A stretch of 64,000 nucleotides of DNA, taken from NCBI RefSeq assembly GCF_019511375.1, contig NZ_JAEUAO010000002.1:372001-436000 (forward strand), given 5' to 3'. Every line of letters begins with the position of its first letter. Within the stretch, counting starts at the first letter, position 1. Position numbers and translations under genes: made by a program. The DNA comes from Rhizobium herbae (GTDB lineage: Bacteria > Pseudomonadota > Alphaproteobacteria > Rhizobiales > Rhizobiaceae). Of this stretch, positions 18,172 to 26,265 are shown in pieces. The notes beneath the pieces are model-generated. The model saw nothing but the letters and a program-made list of their open reading frames with translations, ran no database searches and was not told where the DNA came from.

Positions 18172-18963
18172 ATGCCGGATGAGCTCTACTATCTTGCATT
18201 TCTCTTCGAATTCTACGCCGCGACGGTCGTGACCTATTTCGCCCTCGGCTTTGGCCTGACCTGGCTCAACGATCGCAATCCGGAGCGGAAAATCCAGAAG
18301 GGGCGCGCTTCCGGCAAACGTCGCAAGGCGGAAATCCGCCAGAGCCTGGCGTCGATGTTCAGCGCCTGCCTCCCGGTGACGATCGGCCTCTACGCCCAGC
18401 AAAAAGGCTGGGCGCCTGCGCCCTGGACCTTCAACTGGTGGGCGGCGCTGCCGCTCTTCATCCTCGTCATGTTCCTTTACGACACCTGGTTCTATTTCAT
18501 GCACCGGCTGCTGCACACGAAGTGGCTCTACCCGCTGCACGCCCTTCATCACAAAAGTGTCGCACCGACGATCTGGAGCACCTATTCGGAGGATGTTCTG
18601 GACAATTTTCTGTTGCAGAGTTTTTCGGCCGTCATCGTGTTCGTCGTGCCGTTCCCGCCGGCCATTCTGGTGGGGCACAGACTATTCGAGCATTTCAACG
18701 GCATGTTAGGCCATTGCGGCTTCGAATACCTCGCCTCATCGACCGCGCGTTACCCGTCGCCGTTGTTGTGCACGACCTTCCATGACCAGCACCATTCGGG
18801 ATTCCGGTACAATTACGGCAACTATTTCTCGTTCTGGGACCGTGTCCTCGGTACGGTTTCGCCGGACTACGACCAGCGCGTGAAGAAATTCGAGGATGAG
18901 GTACCCTCCTTGACCTTCAGACATGGCGCGCCGGCGCCGGCGGCGCAGGAAAACTCCGCCTGA
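18172..18963 (+). CDS. Fatty acid hydroxylase / sterol desaturase family membrane protein
   Basis: This protein of about 263 residues is a di-iron membrane oxygenase with the histidine clusters HRLLH (111-115), HALHH (123-127) and HDQHH (204-208), plus hydrophobic helices before and between them. The substrate could be a fatty acyl, sterol-like or carotenoid chain; the family does not decide it. The start is ambiguous: a TTG at 18163 has GGAG only 3 nt away, while the ATG at 18172 has it at 12 nt. A His-poor Ala/Pro tail ends the protein. The next gene is 61 nt downstream in the same direction. Confidence 0.85.
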   Translation: MPDELYYLAFLFEFYAATVVTYFALGFGLTWLNDRNPERKIQKGRASGKRRKAEIRQSLASMFSACLPVTIGLYAQQKGWAPAPWTFNWWAALPLFILVMFLYDTWFYFMHRLLHTKWLYPLHALHHKSVAPTIWSTYSEDVLDNFLLQSFSAVIVFVVPFPPAILVGHRLFEHFNGMLGHCGFEYLASSTARYPSPLLCTTFHDQHHSGFRYNYGNYFSFWDRVLGTVSPDYDQRVKKFEDEVPSLTFRHGAPAPAAQENSA

Positions 18964-19024
18964 AGCGCATTTAGCCGCCCGCTGTCCTTGGCAATCTCCT
19001 GCCCTGCATGCTAGCCGGCATGGC

Positions 19025-19939
19025 ATGCAATCCTGGATCCTGATCACCATCGCGGCGGCGTTCCTGCAGAATATCCGCTCCGCCATGCAGAAACACCTCA
19101 AGGGCGTCATGGGCACGACCGGCGCGACTTTCGTGCGCTTCGGTTACGGCCTGCCCTTTGCGTTCGCCTATCTCGCGATTCTCTGGTGCGGTTTCGGCCG
19201 GCCGCTGCCTGTTCCGGACGGGCAGTTCTTTCTGTGGGCGGTGATCGGTGGGTTCGCGCAGATCGCCGCAACCTTTCTTCTGGTACACCTGTTCTCCTTC
19301 CGCAATTTTGCGGTCGGAACCGCCTATTCGCGCACCGAGCCGGCGCAGGCGGCGGTGTTCGGGCTGATCTTCCTCGGCGAGGCGGCAAGCCAGGGCACGC
19401 TGATTGCCATTGCCATATCGGTCATCGGCGTGATGATCATTTCGGTGGCGCGCACGCCGCTCAGCGTCACATCGCTGGTGACGTCGGTCTTTACCCGCAC
19501 GGCCGGCATCGGACTGATGTCGGGCACCTTTTTCGGCCTGTCGGCGGTGTCCTACCGCTCCGCCTCGCTGGCGCTGGCGCCGAGCCTGCCCGCGCCGGAT
19601 TTTGTCGTGCAGGCGAGCTTTACGCTTTGCTTTGTCATCCTGTTGCAGACCTTGACGATGCTTGTCTGGCTCGTGATCCGCGAACCGGAGGAACTGAAGC
19701 GCGTGATCACCGCCTGGAGGCCGGGCCTGCTGGTCGGCTTTGCCGGGGCCTCTGCGTCCTTCGGCTGGTTCATGGCGATGACGCTGCAGCAGGCGGCGAT
19801 CGTCAAGGTGGTGGCGCAGGTCGAGATGCTGTTCACCTTCGCTTCCGCCGTCTTCATCTTTCGCGAATGGATCAACCGGCTGGAGGTGATCGGCTGCCTG
19901 CTGATCGTACTCGGCGTCGTCATGCTGCTGGTGGTTTGA
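19025..19939 (+). CDS. EamA/DMT-superfamily transporter
   Basis: This 304-residue protein has ten predicted membrane helices and the two-repeat EamA layout, with the drug/metabolite-transporter-like YSRTEPAQAAVFGLIFLGE in the first half and AQVEMLFTFASAVFIFRE in the second. The likely role is export or import of a small metabolite; the substrate is unknown. The ATG at 19025 (MQSWILITIAAAFLQNI) is chosen because the upstream frame is an antisense-like Arg-rich stretch. No strong ribosome site is visible. Confidence 0.85.
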   Translation: MQSWILITIAAAFLQNIRSAMQKHLKGVMGTTGATFVRFGYGLPFAFAYLAILWCGFGRPLPVPDGQFFLWAVIGGFAQIAATFLLVHLFSFRNFAVGTAYSRTEPAQAAVFGLIFLGEAASQGTLIAIAISVIGVMIISVARTPLSVTSLVTSVFTRTAGIGLMSGTFFGLSAVSYRSASLALAPSLPAPDFVVQASFTLCFVILLQTLTMLVWLVIREPEELKRVITAWRPGLLVGFAGASASFGWFMAMTLQQAAIVKVVAQVEMLFTFASAVFIFREWINRLEVIGCLLIVLGVVMLLVV

Positions 19940-20033
19940 CCGAACAGACCCGCGAAATCTGGCTGTCACCTCTGGCGCAGGTGGCGGCTTTTGCGGCATG
20001 ACGTTCACCGGGAATGTTTTCGGAGGAAAAACG

Positions 20034-20804
20034 ATGAACCAGGTGGAAAAGGCAAAGGTGTTCGCAGAGCTGCACCGCAAGGGTGATCCGGTGGTGCTCT
20101 ACAATATCTGGGATGCCGGCAGCGCCACGGCCGTTGCAGAAGCCGGCGCCAAGGCGCTGGCGACCGGGAGCTGGTCGGTGGCGGCTGCCAACGGTTATGG
20201 CGACGGACAGGACATTCCGCTGCTGCAGCTTGTCGATATCGCCCGCTCCATCGTCGCGGCGACCGACCTGCCGGTGTCGATCGATTTCGAAGGCGGCTAT
20301 GCCGAAGATGCCGCCGAGGTCGCGCTGAACGTCGGGCGGGTGATCGACGTCGGTGCCGTCGGCATCAATTTCGAGGACCAGGTGGTCGGCGGCAGCGGCC
20401 TGCATACGCTCGAGGCGCAGGCGGCAAGGATCGAGGCAATCCGCGCGACGGCCGAGCAGAAGGGCGTGCCCTTCTTCATCAATTCCCGCACCGATCTGTT
20501 CCTTAAAGTCTCCGATCCCGTCCGCCACGCCCCCCTGGTGGACGAGGCGATCGAGCGGGCGGCGGCCTATGCCGAGGCCGGAGCCAGCGGCTTCTTCGTG
20601 CCGGGCCTGTCGAACCCGGACCTGATCGGCCGCGTCTGCGAGGCCGTCGCACTGCCGGTCAACATCATGATGCGGCCGGGCGTGCCGGACGTGCGCACAC
20701 TTGCCGGACTAGGCGTTGCCCGCGTGAGCTATGGGCCGGGGCCGTACCGGGCGATGATCGAATGGCTGAAGGGCGAGGCGGCGAAGGTTTATCGGCAGGG
20801 CTGA
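20034..20804 (+). CDS. Isocitrate lyase / PEP mutase family protein
   Basis: This 256-residue protein has the PEP-mutase/isocitrate-lyase barrel: YNIWDAGSA near the N-terminus, SIDFEGGYAED (metal-binding region), GINFEDQV and FINSRTD. The canonical lyase KKCGH-type catalytic loop is not seen, so it is a member of the uncharacterised branch that cleaves or rearranges C-C or C-P bonds of 2-oxo acid-like substrates. A strong GGAGG site lies 7 nt before the ATG at 20034. It stands alone between an EamA transporter and argB. Confidence 0.82.
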   Translation: MNQVEKAKVFAELHRKGDPVVLYNIWDAGSATAVAEAGAKALATGSWSVAAANGYGDGQDIPLLQLVDIARSIVAATDLPVSIDFEGGYAEDAAEVALNVGRVIDVGAVGINFEDQVVGGSGLHTLEAQAARIEAIRATAEQKGVPFFINSRTDLFLKVSDPVRHAPLVDEAIERAAAYAEAGASGFFVPGLSNPDLIGRVCEAVALPVNIMMRPGVPDVRTLAGLGVARVSYGPGPYRAMIEWLKGEAAKVYRQG

Positions 20805-20859
20805 TTTTTTGCGACGGCGGGCCGTCCAGCCGTCTCCACGCAAGCCGCACCAACCTCGC

Positions 20860-21747
20860 TTACGGAACGATCAGCGTTCCCGCGCCCTGTTCGGTGAAGA
20901 TTTCCAAAAGCACCGAATGGGCCGTCTTGCCGTTGAGGATGACGACGCCCTGGACGCCGGCCTTGATGGCGTCGATGCAGGTTTCGACCTTGGGGATCAT
21001 GCCGCCGGAGATCGTGCCGTCGTTGATCAAGGCATGCGCCTGGGCGACGGAGAGTTCCTTGATCAGGTCACCGTTCTTGTCGAGTACGCCGGGGACGTCG
21101 GTCAGGAAGAGCAGGCGGGTGGCGTTGAGCGCCCCGGCGATGGCGCCGGCGAAGGTGTCGGCATTGATGTTGTAGGTATGGCCGTCTCGCCCGGGAGCAA
21201 CCGGGGCGATGACCGGGATCATCTCCGAGCGGGCGAGCAGGTCGAGCAGGGTGCGGTCGACTTCGACGATCTCGCCGACGAAGCCGAGGTCGAGCACGCG
21301 CTCGATGTTGGAATCCGGGTCCTTGATGGTCTTCTTGGCCTTTTCGGCAAAGACCATGTTGCCGTCCTTGCCGCACAGCCCGATCGCCCATTCGCCGGTC
21401 TGGTTGATCAGCGCGACGATTTCCTTGTTGATGGAGCCGGCAAGCACCATTTCGACGATTTCGACGGTCTTGGCGTCCGTGACGCGCAGGCCGCCCTCGA
21501 ATTTCGATTCGATGCCCATCTTCGTCAGCATCGCACCGATCTGCGGGCCGCCGCCATGGACGACGATCGGGTTGACGCCCGACTGCTTGAGCAGCGCGAT
21601 ATCCGCGGCAAAGGCCTTGCCGAGCTCGGGATTGCCCATGGCGTGGCCGCCATATTTGACGACGATCGTCTTGTTCTCGTAGCGCTGCATATAGGGCAGG
21701 GCCTTGGCGAGAAGATCGGCCTGGATTTCGCTCTCTGATGCGGACAT
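20860..21747 (-). CDS. argB: Acetylglutamate kinase
   Basis: This 295-residue enzyme phosphorylates N-acetylglutamate in arginine synthesis. Motifs include [10 protein letters not shown] and [10 protein letters not shown] in the N-terminal lobe and [14 protein letters not shown] plus [10 protein letters not shown] in the ATP lobe. The ATG at 21747 has AGAGG 7 nt upstream, while the longer frame has no family similarity. In related genomes argB directly follows engB; here about 3.8 kb of stress genes separates them. Confidence 0.97.
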   Translation of the reverse strand: MSASESEIQADLLAKALPYMQRYENKTIVVKYGGHAMGNPELGKAFAADIALLKQSGVNPIVVHGGGPQIGAMLTKMGIESKFEGGLRVTDAKTVEIVEMVLAGSINKEIVALINQTGEWAIGLCGKDGNMVFAEKAKKTIKDPDSNIERVLDLGFVGEIVEVDRTLLDLLARSEMIPVIAPVAPGRDGHTYNINADTFAGAIAGALNATRLLFLTDVPGVLDKNGDLIKELSVAQAHALINDGTISGGMIPKVETCIDAIKAGVQGVVILNGKTAHSVLLEIFTEQGAGTLIVP

Positions 21748-21824
21748 GGGAATACCTCTGGAAAAAGCCGGGTGCTGTTTAGCGCAAGTTTCCGGCCGAG
21801 GGAATGTCCGCGCGAAAGATAACG

Positions 21825-21839
21825 CCAATGTGACATTGG
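21825..21839. promoter_or_regulatory. Perfect 15-nt palindrome between argB and the sigma factor gene
   Basis: CCAATGT-G-ACATTGG lies 78 nt upstream of argB and 93 nt upstream of the ECF sigma gene, which are divergent. It is a candidate operator for either. No regulator is identified. Confidence 0.4.
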
Positions 21840-21932
21840 TTTGGCTGGCCGGCTTTATCTGTGGCCCTCCCTTTTTATCCCCGGTTTCCCGCCCTATCTA
21901 CGCCGCCACAGGGGCGAGGACTAAAAGCTTTC

Positions 21933-22472
21933 ATGGCCAGTGACGATATTTCCACGCTGATCGGACGGGTTGCGCTGCGGGACCGTGCGGCGTTCTCGGC
22001 GCTCTACAGGCAGAGCAGCCCGAAACTTTTTGCCATTTGCGTGCGTATCTTGAAGGACAGGGCCGAAGCCGAAGAGGCGCTGCAGGAAATCTACGTCAAG
22101 ATCTGGCAGCGCGCCGGCCGCTATGCCGCCGGCGAGACCAATCCGATGTCCTGGCTCTCGGCGATCGCGCGCAATCATGCGATCGACCAGTTGAGGGCGC
22201 GAAAGCCTGTGGCAAACACGATTGACGAAGCCTATGATCTGGCCGATTCTGCGCCCGATCCGGAAAAATCCGCCGTCAACGCGGCGGAAGGCCGCAAAAT
22301 CGACAAGTGCATGGGCGAGCTTGAACCAGACCGCGCGGACGCGGTGCGCAAGGCCTATGTCGAAGGGCTGAGCTACCAGGAACTCGCCGGTCTTTTCGGC
22401 GTTCCGCTGAACACGATGCGAACATGGCTGCGCCGCAGCCTCCTCAAACTGAGAGAGTGCATGGAGCGATGA
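21933..22472 (+). CDS. ECF-type RNA polymerase sigma factor
   Basis: This 179-residue protein carries sigma-70 region 2 (AFSALYRQSSPKLFAICVRI, then AEEALQEIYVKIWQRA and WLSAIARNHAIDQLRAR) and region 4 (YVEGLSYQELAGLFGVPLNTMRTWLRRSL). It resembles the RpoE/SigK-like group paired with RskA-type anti-sigma factors. The ATG at 21933 starts MASDDISTLIG. Its stop overlaps the anti-sigma start (ATGA), giving coupled translation. With the fasciclin and exported MsrB genes downstream it probably governs an envelope oxidative-stress response. Confidence 0.92.
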   Translation: MASDDISTLIGRVALRDRAAFSALYRQSSPKLFAICVRILKDRAEAEEALQEIYVKIWQRAGRYAAGETNPMSWLSAIARNHAIDQLRARKPVANTIDEAYDLADSAPDPEKSAVNAAEGRKIDKCMGELEPDRADAVRKAYVEGLSYQELAGLFGVPLNTMRTWLRRSLLKLRECMER

Positions 22473-23188
22473 CCACACAGGACCCCGAAAGCGGTGATTC
22501 CCGTCGCGACCAGGTGATCGCGGGCGAATATGTGCTTGGTGTTCTTTCTGCCGACGACCGCCGAAAGGTCGAGGCCCGCATGGTGCTCGACCGCGCCTTC
22601 GCGGCCATGGTCAAGCACTGGCAGAGCAATCTCTCCACCTTCGACGAGAGCTATGAGCCGCTGGCGCCATCGCCGCAGGTCTTCACCGCCATCGAGCGGC
22701 GGATCTTTGCCGATCAGTCGTCAGTTGCAGGCGGCGGATTGTGGAACTCTTTGGCCTTCTGGCGGATTTTGACGCTCGCCTCCATCGGCGGCTTCATCAC
22801 CTTCGCCACCTTTGCCTCCGGCATTCTGGAGCCGGTGAGCGAGAAGAAGCGAGCGCTGGTGGCCGAGCTTGCGGGCGAGGGCAGCGCGGCGATCAACCTT
22901 ATGGCGCAGTACGACGCTGCCACCGGGGCGCTGACGGTGACGCCGGTTGCTGCCCGGCAGGCGCAGGCCAAGTCGCTGGAGGTCTGGCTGATCGAGGGCG
23001 ACAATCCGGCCAAGTCCCTTGGCGTCCTGCCGCAGACGGGCGAAGGCGAGATCGTCATCGCGCCGGAACTGCGCGCGAAGGTGGGCGAGGGTGTCACGCT
23101 CGCCGTCAGCGTCGAACCGTTCGGCGGCTCGCCGACAGGCAGAGCAACGGGACCGGTTGTTGCCGCGGGCAAGACGCGTCTTCCTTGA
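22469..23188 (+). CDS. RskA-type anti-sigma factor
   Basis: This 239-residue protein has an N-terminal cytoplasmic domain starting RRDQVIAGEYVLGVLSADDRR, an anti-sigma helical fold, then one membrane segment (about 95-116, FWRILTLASIGGFITFATFA) and a C-terminal extracytoplasmic RskA domain with SLEVWLIEGDNPAKSLG. It should hold the cognate sigma factor inactive at the membrane until signalled. The Zn-binding His-x3-Cys-x2-Cys motif of ZAS proteins is absent. A terminator follows at 23221. Confidence 0.88.
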   Translation: MTTQDPESGDSRRDQVIAGEYVLGVLSADDRRKVEARMVLDRAFAAMVKHWQSNLSTFDESYEPLAPSPQVFTAIERRIFADQSSVAGGGLWNSLAFWRILTLASIGGFITFATFASGILEPVSEKKRALVAELAGEGSAAINLMAQYDAATGALTVTPVAARQAQAKSLEVWLIEGDNPAKSLGVLPQTGEGEIVIAPELRAKVGEGVTLAVSVEPFGGSPTGRATGPVVAAGKTRLP

Positions 23189-23220
23189 GACTGTTTTCGA
23201 ATGTCAGTCATAGCTGACCG

Positions 23221-23249
23221 AATGCTGCGCCCCGCTGCGCAGCATTTTT
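23221..23249 (+). terminator. Terminator after the anti-sigma gene
   Basis: A 10-bp stem AATGCTGCGC/GCGCAGCATT with a 6-nt loop (CCCGCT) runs into TTTTT. It closes the sigma/anti-sigma operon. Confidence 0.8.
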
Positions 23250-23354
23250 CGCAGTGCGCTCCTGATAACTTAAAAAAGCGCTTTTATTCCAGACTGTTGG
23301 CAATTTCCGAATTTTCCTGAAACTCTTTTGTCAGGGCTCCCGTTATTCGCTTCG

Positions 23355-23368
23355 TCTCTGCGCAGAGA
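23355..23368. promoter_or_regulatory. Perfect 14-nt palindrome upstream of the fasciclin gene
   Basis: TCTCTGCGCAGAGA lies 66 nt before the fasciclin ATG, after the previous terminator, so within the promoter or leader. It is a candidate regulator site; no factor is assigned. Confidence 0.35.
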
Positions 23369-23434
23369 ACATGAACTCCAGAAAATTGGCAGAGACCCGC
23401 AGGCCGGGTCCGAGATCAACAGGAAGGAAAAGAG

Positions 23435-23992
23435 ATGTTCAAGTCCATGCTGAGGACAGTGACCGTTGCTTCGATACTGGCTGCCGGCGCCTTTGCCGCC
23501 CACGCCGGAAATCCGTCGGTCGGCGGCGCGCCGATGTACGACAACAAGAATATCATCGAAAATGCGGTGAATTCGAAGGATCACACGACGCTGGTCGCGG
23601 CCGTCAAGGCTGCCGGTCTGGTCGAGACGCTTCAGGGCGCCGGGCCGTTCACGGTGTTTGCCCCGGTCAATTCGGCTTTTGACGCGCTGCCTGCCGGCAC
23701 CGTCGAAACGCTCCTGAAGCCGGAAAGCAAGGACATGCTGACCAAGGTGCTGACCTGCCATGTGGTATCGGCCAATGCGATGTCCGATGCCATCGGCAAG
23801 ATGGTGATGGACGATGGCGGCACGCATGATGTCAAGACGGTCGGCGGCTGCGTGCTGAAGGCCAAGGCCGATGGCGGCAAGATCACGCTCACCGACGAAA
23901 CCGGCGGCGTGGCAACCGTCACGATCGCCGACGTCAAGCAGTCGAACGGCGTGATTCACGTCATCGACAAGGTGCTGCTGCCGAAGGGCTGA
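23435..23992 (+). CDS. Secreted fasciclin-domain protein
   Basis: This 185-residue protein has a Sec signal peptide (1-24, cleaved near AAHA-G) and one FAS1 domain with the H1 motif TVFAPVNSAFDAL and the H2-region VIHVIDKVLLPK. Such single-domain FAS1 proteins (Nex18-like in Sinorhizobium) are periplasmic or secreted adhesion-like proteins, sometimes induced in symbiosis or stress. GGAAGGAAAAGAG precedes the ATG. The location directly after a sigma/anti-sigma pair suggests it belongs to that regulon, although it has its own promoter region. Confidence 0.9.
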   Translation: MFKSMLRTVTVASILAAGAFAAHAGNPSVGGAPMYDNKNIIENAVNSKDHTTLVAAVKAAGLVETLQGAGPFTVFAPVNSAFDALPAGTVETLLKPESKDMLTKVLTCHVVSANAMSDAIGKMVMDDGGTHDVKTVGGCVLKAKADGGKITLTDETGGVATVTIADVKQSNGVIHVIDKVLLPKG

Positions 23993-24117
23993 CCTGGTCG
24001 GCAACGCATCTGCGGGCCGGGAACCAGTCTTTTCCGGCCTGCTGCAAGGTTTCCAAACATGCAGCAATTCGAAGCGCTACAGTGTCTTTGTGCGTCATGT
24101 CACAGTGGCCGCGTCAC

Positions 24118-24181
24118 CCCCCTCTGCCCTGCCGGGCATCTCCCCCCTTGAGGGGGAGATGTCACGAAGTGACAGAGGGGG
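24118..24181. repeat. Intergenic repeat family, copy C (compact palindrome)
   Basis: Outer arms CCCCCTCTG and CAGAGGGGG enclose an inner ATCTCCCC...GGGGAGAT hairpin. It shares 26 nt with copy B and, inverted, 17 nt with copy A. It is the cleanest example of the family in the window. Confidence 0.75.
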
Positions 24182-24234
24182 TATTTCCCACGCTGTCGTG
24201 TACTGTGGTCATGTTTGACGCGCGGCGCCGTAGT

Positions 24235-24265
24235 GGCCACCGGTGCCTTTTCCGGTGGCCTTTTT
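24235..24265 (+). terminator. Rho-independent terminator
   Basis: A 9-bp stem GGCCACCGG/CCGGTGGCC with an 8-nt loop is followed by TTTTT. It stops transcription coming from fasciclin before msrB. Confidence 0.8.
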
Positions 24266-24382
24266 CATGTTCAAGCGTTTCCTCACGCGGGATTGATCGG
24301 CATTTGTTTTGCCGTCCGCAGCCGGGAACATTAGGTTCACTGCAAAGCATTGCCGGCACATCCGGCAGACGGGAGAACGATC

Positions 24383-24883
24383 ATGACACGCCGCGGCTTC
24401 TTTCTTCTTTCCGGCACCGCCATCCTCGCCGCCGCCGCCTTTCGCGGCTTCACGCGAAACAGCGTTGCTTCGGAAACGGGCGAAACATTCGAGGTGACGA
24501 AGACCGACGCGGAATGGAAGGCGATCCTGACGGACGAGCAGTACCGCATCCTGCGCCACGAGGACACCGAGCGGCCTTTTACCAGCGCGTTCAACACCGA
24601 GAAGCGCAAGGGCATCTTCCATTGCGCCGGCTGCGATCTGCCGGTCTATTCCTCGGAGGCGAAATATGACAGCGGCACGGGCTGGCCGAGCTTCTGGGAG
24701 GCGCTGCCGAACGCCATCGGCACGCGCGAGGACACCTCGCTGTTCATGACGCGCACCGAGTGCCATTGCCGCCGCTGCGGCGGGCATCTCGGCCATATCT
24801 TCGACGACGGCCCGCCGCCGACCGGCATGCGCCACTGCATCAACGGCATGGCGTTGACGTTTTCGCCGGCGACGGCGGCCTGA
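24383..24883 (+). CDS. msrB: Exported peptide-methionine (R)-S-oxide reductase
   Basis: This 166-residue protein has a twin-arginine-like leader (MTRRGFFLLSGTAILAAAAF) and an MsrB domain. The zinc ligands are Cys81 and Cys84 (CAGC) and Cys129 and Cys132 (CHCRRC), GTGWPSFW is intact, and the catalytic Cys152 is in RHCINGMAL. It repairs methionine-R-sulfoxide, here probably in the periplasm. A GGGAG site precedes the ATG at 24383. Its neighbours (sigma, anti-sigma, fasciclin) suggest an envelope oxidative-stress group. The reductant for a periplasmic MsrB is not encoded nearby. Confidence 0.93.
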   Translation: MTRRGFFLLSGTAILAAAAFRGFTRNSVASETGETFEVTKTDAEWKAILTDEQYRILRHEDTERPFTSAFNTEKRKGIFHCAGCDLPVYSSEAKYDSGTGWPSFWEALPNAIGTREDTSLFMTRTECHCRRCGGHLGHIFDDGPPPTGMRHCINGMALTFSPATAA

Positions 24884-24890
24884 ACTCGTG

Positions 24891-25430
24891 TCAGAACGTA
24901 CCCGGTGTCGGCGATTGCGGCTGGGTCCCCGAGAGCGCTGCCTGTAGCCTCGCTTCCTGCTCCGGCGCGAGCGAGGTCTTGAGAACCTTGCCGCGCAAGC
25001 CAGAAAATTCCGCCAGCACTTTTTCCGGCTGCACCTTGCGCACGAGGACGAACAGCGCCGAGGAGTTGTTGGGAATGGTCTCGCTCAGGGACTTGATGAA
25101 ATCGTCATCGATGCCGTAGTCGGCAAGCGAGCCCGAAAGAGCGCCGGTGCCGGCTCCAATTGCGCCGCCGATGGCAAAACCGGCCAGCGGGTTGAGGAAC
25201 AGCAGGCCGACGAGGCCACCCCACAGCGAACCGCTCAACAGGCCGGAGGTGGCGCCGATCGTGGCCAGATTGACGCTCTGCTTCAGGTGAACCTTGCCGG
25301 TTTCGTCACGCACGACGACGACGGCATCCTCGAGGTCGATGAGGTATTCCTTCTTCAGCGTGTTCAGCTTCAGAAGCACCCTGTCGGCTTCTTCCATGTT
25401 GTCGAAGCCGATGACAATCAGATCAGACAT
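24891..25430 (-). CDS. DUF1269 family membrane-associated protein
   Basis: This 179-residue protein has the N-terminal MSDLIVIGFDNMEEADRV and a central Gly/Ala/Leu-rich double glycine-zipper-like segment (about 60-105) of DUF1269, a family related to general-stress proteins. The segment could insert in a membrane. The C-terminal half has a ferredoxin-like beta-alpha pattern (SSALFVLVRKVQPEKVL). An AGGGAGAAACAAC site precedes the ATG. It converges on msrB with a 7-nt gap. Function is unknown. Confidence 0.8.
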   Translation of the reverse strand: MSDLIVIGFDNMEEADRVLLKLNTLKKEYLIDLEDAVVVVRDETGKVHLKQSVNLATIGATSGLLSGSLWGGLVGLLFLNPLAGFAIGGAIGAGTGALSGSLADYGIDDDFIKSLSETIPNNSSALFVLVRKVQPEKVLAEFSGLRGKVLKTSLAPEQEARLQAALSGTQPQSPTPGTF

Positions 25431-25530
25431 GTTGTTTCTCCCTCAACGCGTGACGTCTCCAGGGCTGCCGAACGGCAATCCCGGCGGGAAGATAGAGCAC
25501 AATTGATGTCGGGGTAGTGTGACAGCCCGG

Positions 25531-26184
25531 TTAGCTGGCGATTGCGGTCCGGATGGCGCCGCGCAGTTCCTCGAGGCCGTTGCCCTTGTCCGAGGAGGTG
25601 GAGAGGACTTCCGGGAAGGCAGCCGGTCTTTTCCGGATCTTTTCCAGCGTCTCGGCAATCAGCCTTGGAACCGCCGGCTCCTTGATCTTGTCGGTTTTGG
25701 TCAGGACGATCTGGTAGGACACCGCCGCCTTGTCGAGCAGGGAGAGCACGTCCTCGTCGTTCTTCTTGATGCCGTGGCGGCTGTCGATCAGCACATAGAC
25801 GCGCTTCAGCGTCGAGCGGCCGCGCAGATAGTCGAAGACCAGCTTGGTCCAGGCATCGACATGTTCCTTCGGCGCCTGCGCATAGCCGTAGCCGGGCATG
25901 TCGACGAGCGCCATCGGAGGCAGGTCGCCGGCTTCGCCGGAGTAACCGTCAGGTACGAAATAGTTGAGCTCCTGGGTGCGGCCCGGGGTGTTGGAGGTGC
26001 GGGCGAGACCCTTCTGCCCGACCAGCGCGTTGATCAGCGACGACTTGCCGACATTGGAGCGGCCGGCAAAGGCGATCTCCAGCGGACCTTCCGGCGGCAG
26101 GAACTTCATCGACGGCACGCCGCGAATGAATATCCACGGCCGCCCGAAGAGGGGCTTGTCGTCCTGCGGCTTGATGTCTGTCAT
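25531..26184 (-). CDS. engB: Ribosome biogenesis GTPase EngB (YihA/YsxC)
   Basis: This 217-residue TRAFAC GTPase has G1 [10 protein letters not shown]2 TPGRTQ, G3 DMPGYGYA and G4 TKTDK. The family is needed for assembly of the large ribosomal subunit. The ATG at 26184 gives MTDIKPQDD; the longer frame is unsupported. It belongs to the rpmH-rnpA-yidC-engB block, but an EamA transporter is interposed after yidC. Confidence 0.95.
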   Translation of the reverse strand: MTDIKPQDDKPLFGRPWIFIRGVPSMKFLPPEGPLEIAFAGRSNVGKSSLINALVGQKGLARTSNTPGRTQELNYFVPDGYSGEAGDLPPMALVDMPGYGYAQAPKEHVDAWTKLVFDYLRGRSTLKRVYVLIDSRHGIKKNDEDVLSLLDKAAVSYQIVLTKTDKIKEPAVPRLIAETLEKIRKRPAAFPEVLSTSSDKGNGLEELRGAIRTAIAS

Positions 26185-26265
26185 GGCGTCCTGTCCTTGG
26201 TCTGCCCACGACTTCGCGGTTTTGCGCCGCCAAGTCAAGGAGAGTTGCGCGCCTGGCGACTTTGC

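Larger units (their letters stand above)
23993..24382. other. Intergenic region with repeat and terminator
   Basis: This 390-nt region between fasciclin and msrB holds a repeat copy (24118-24181) and a strong terminator (24235-24265). The remaining part upstream of msrB presumably carries its promoter; no clear match was found. Confidence 0.6.
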
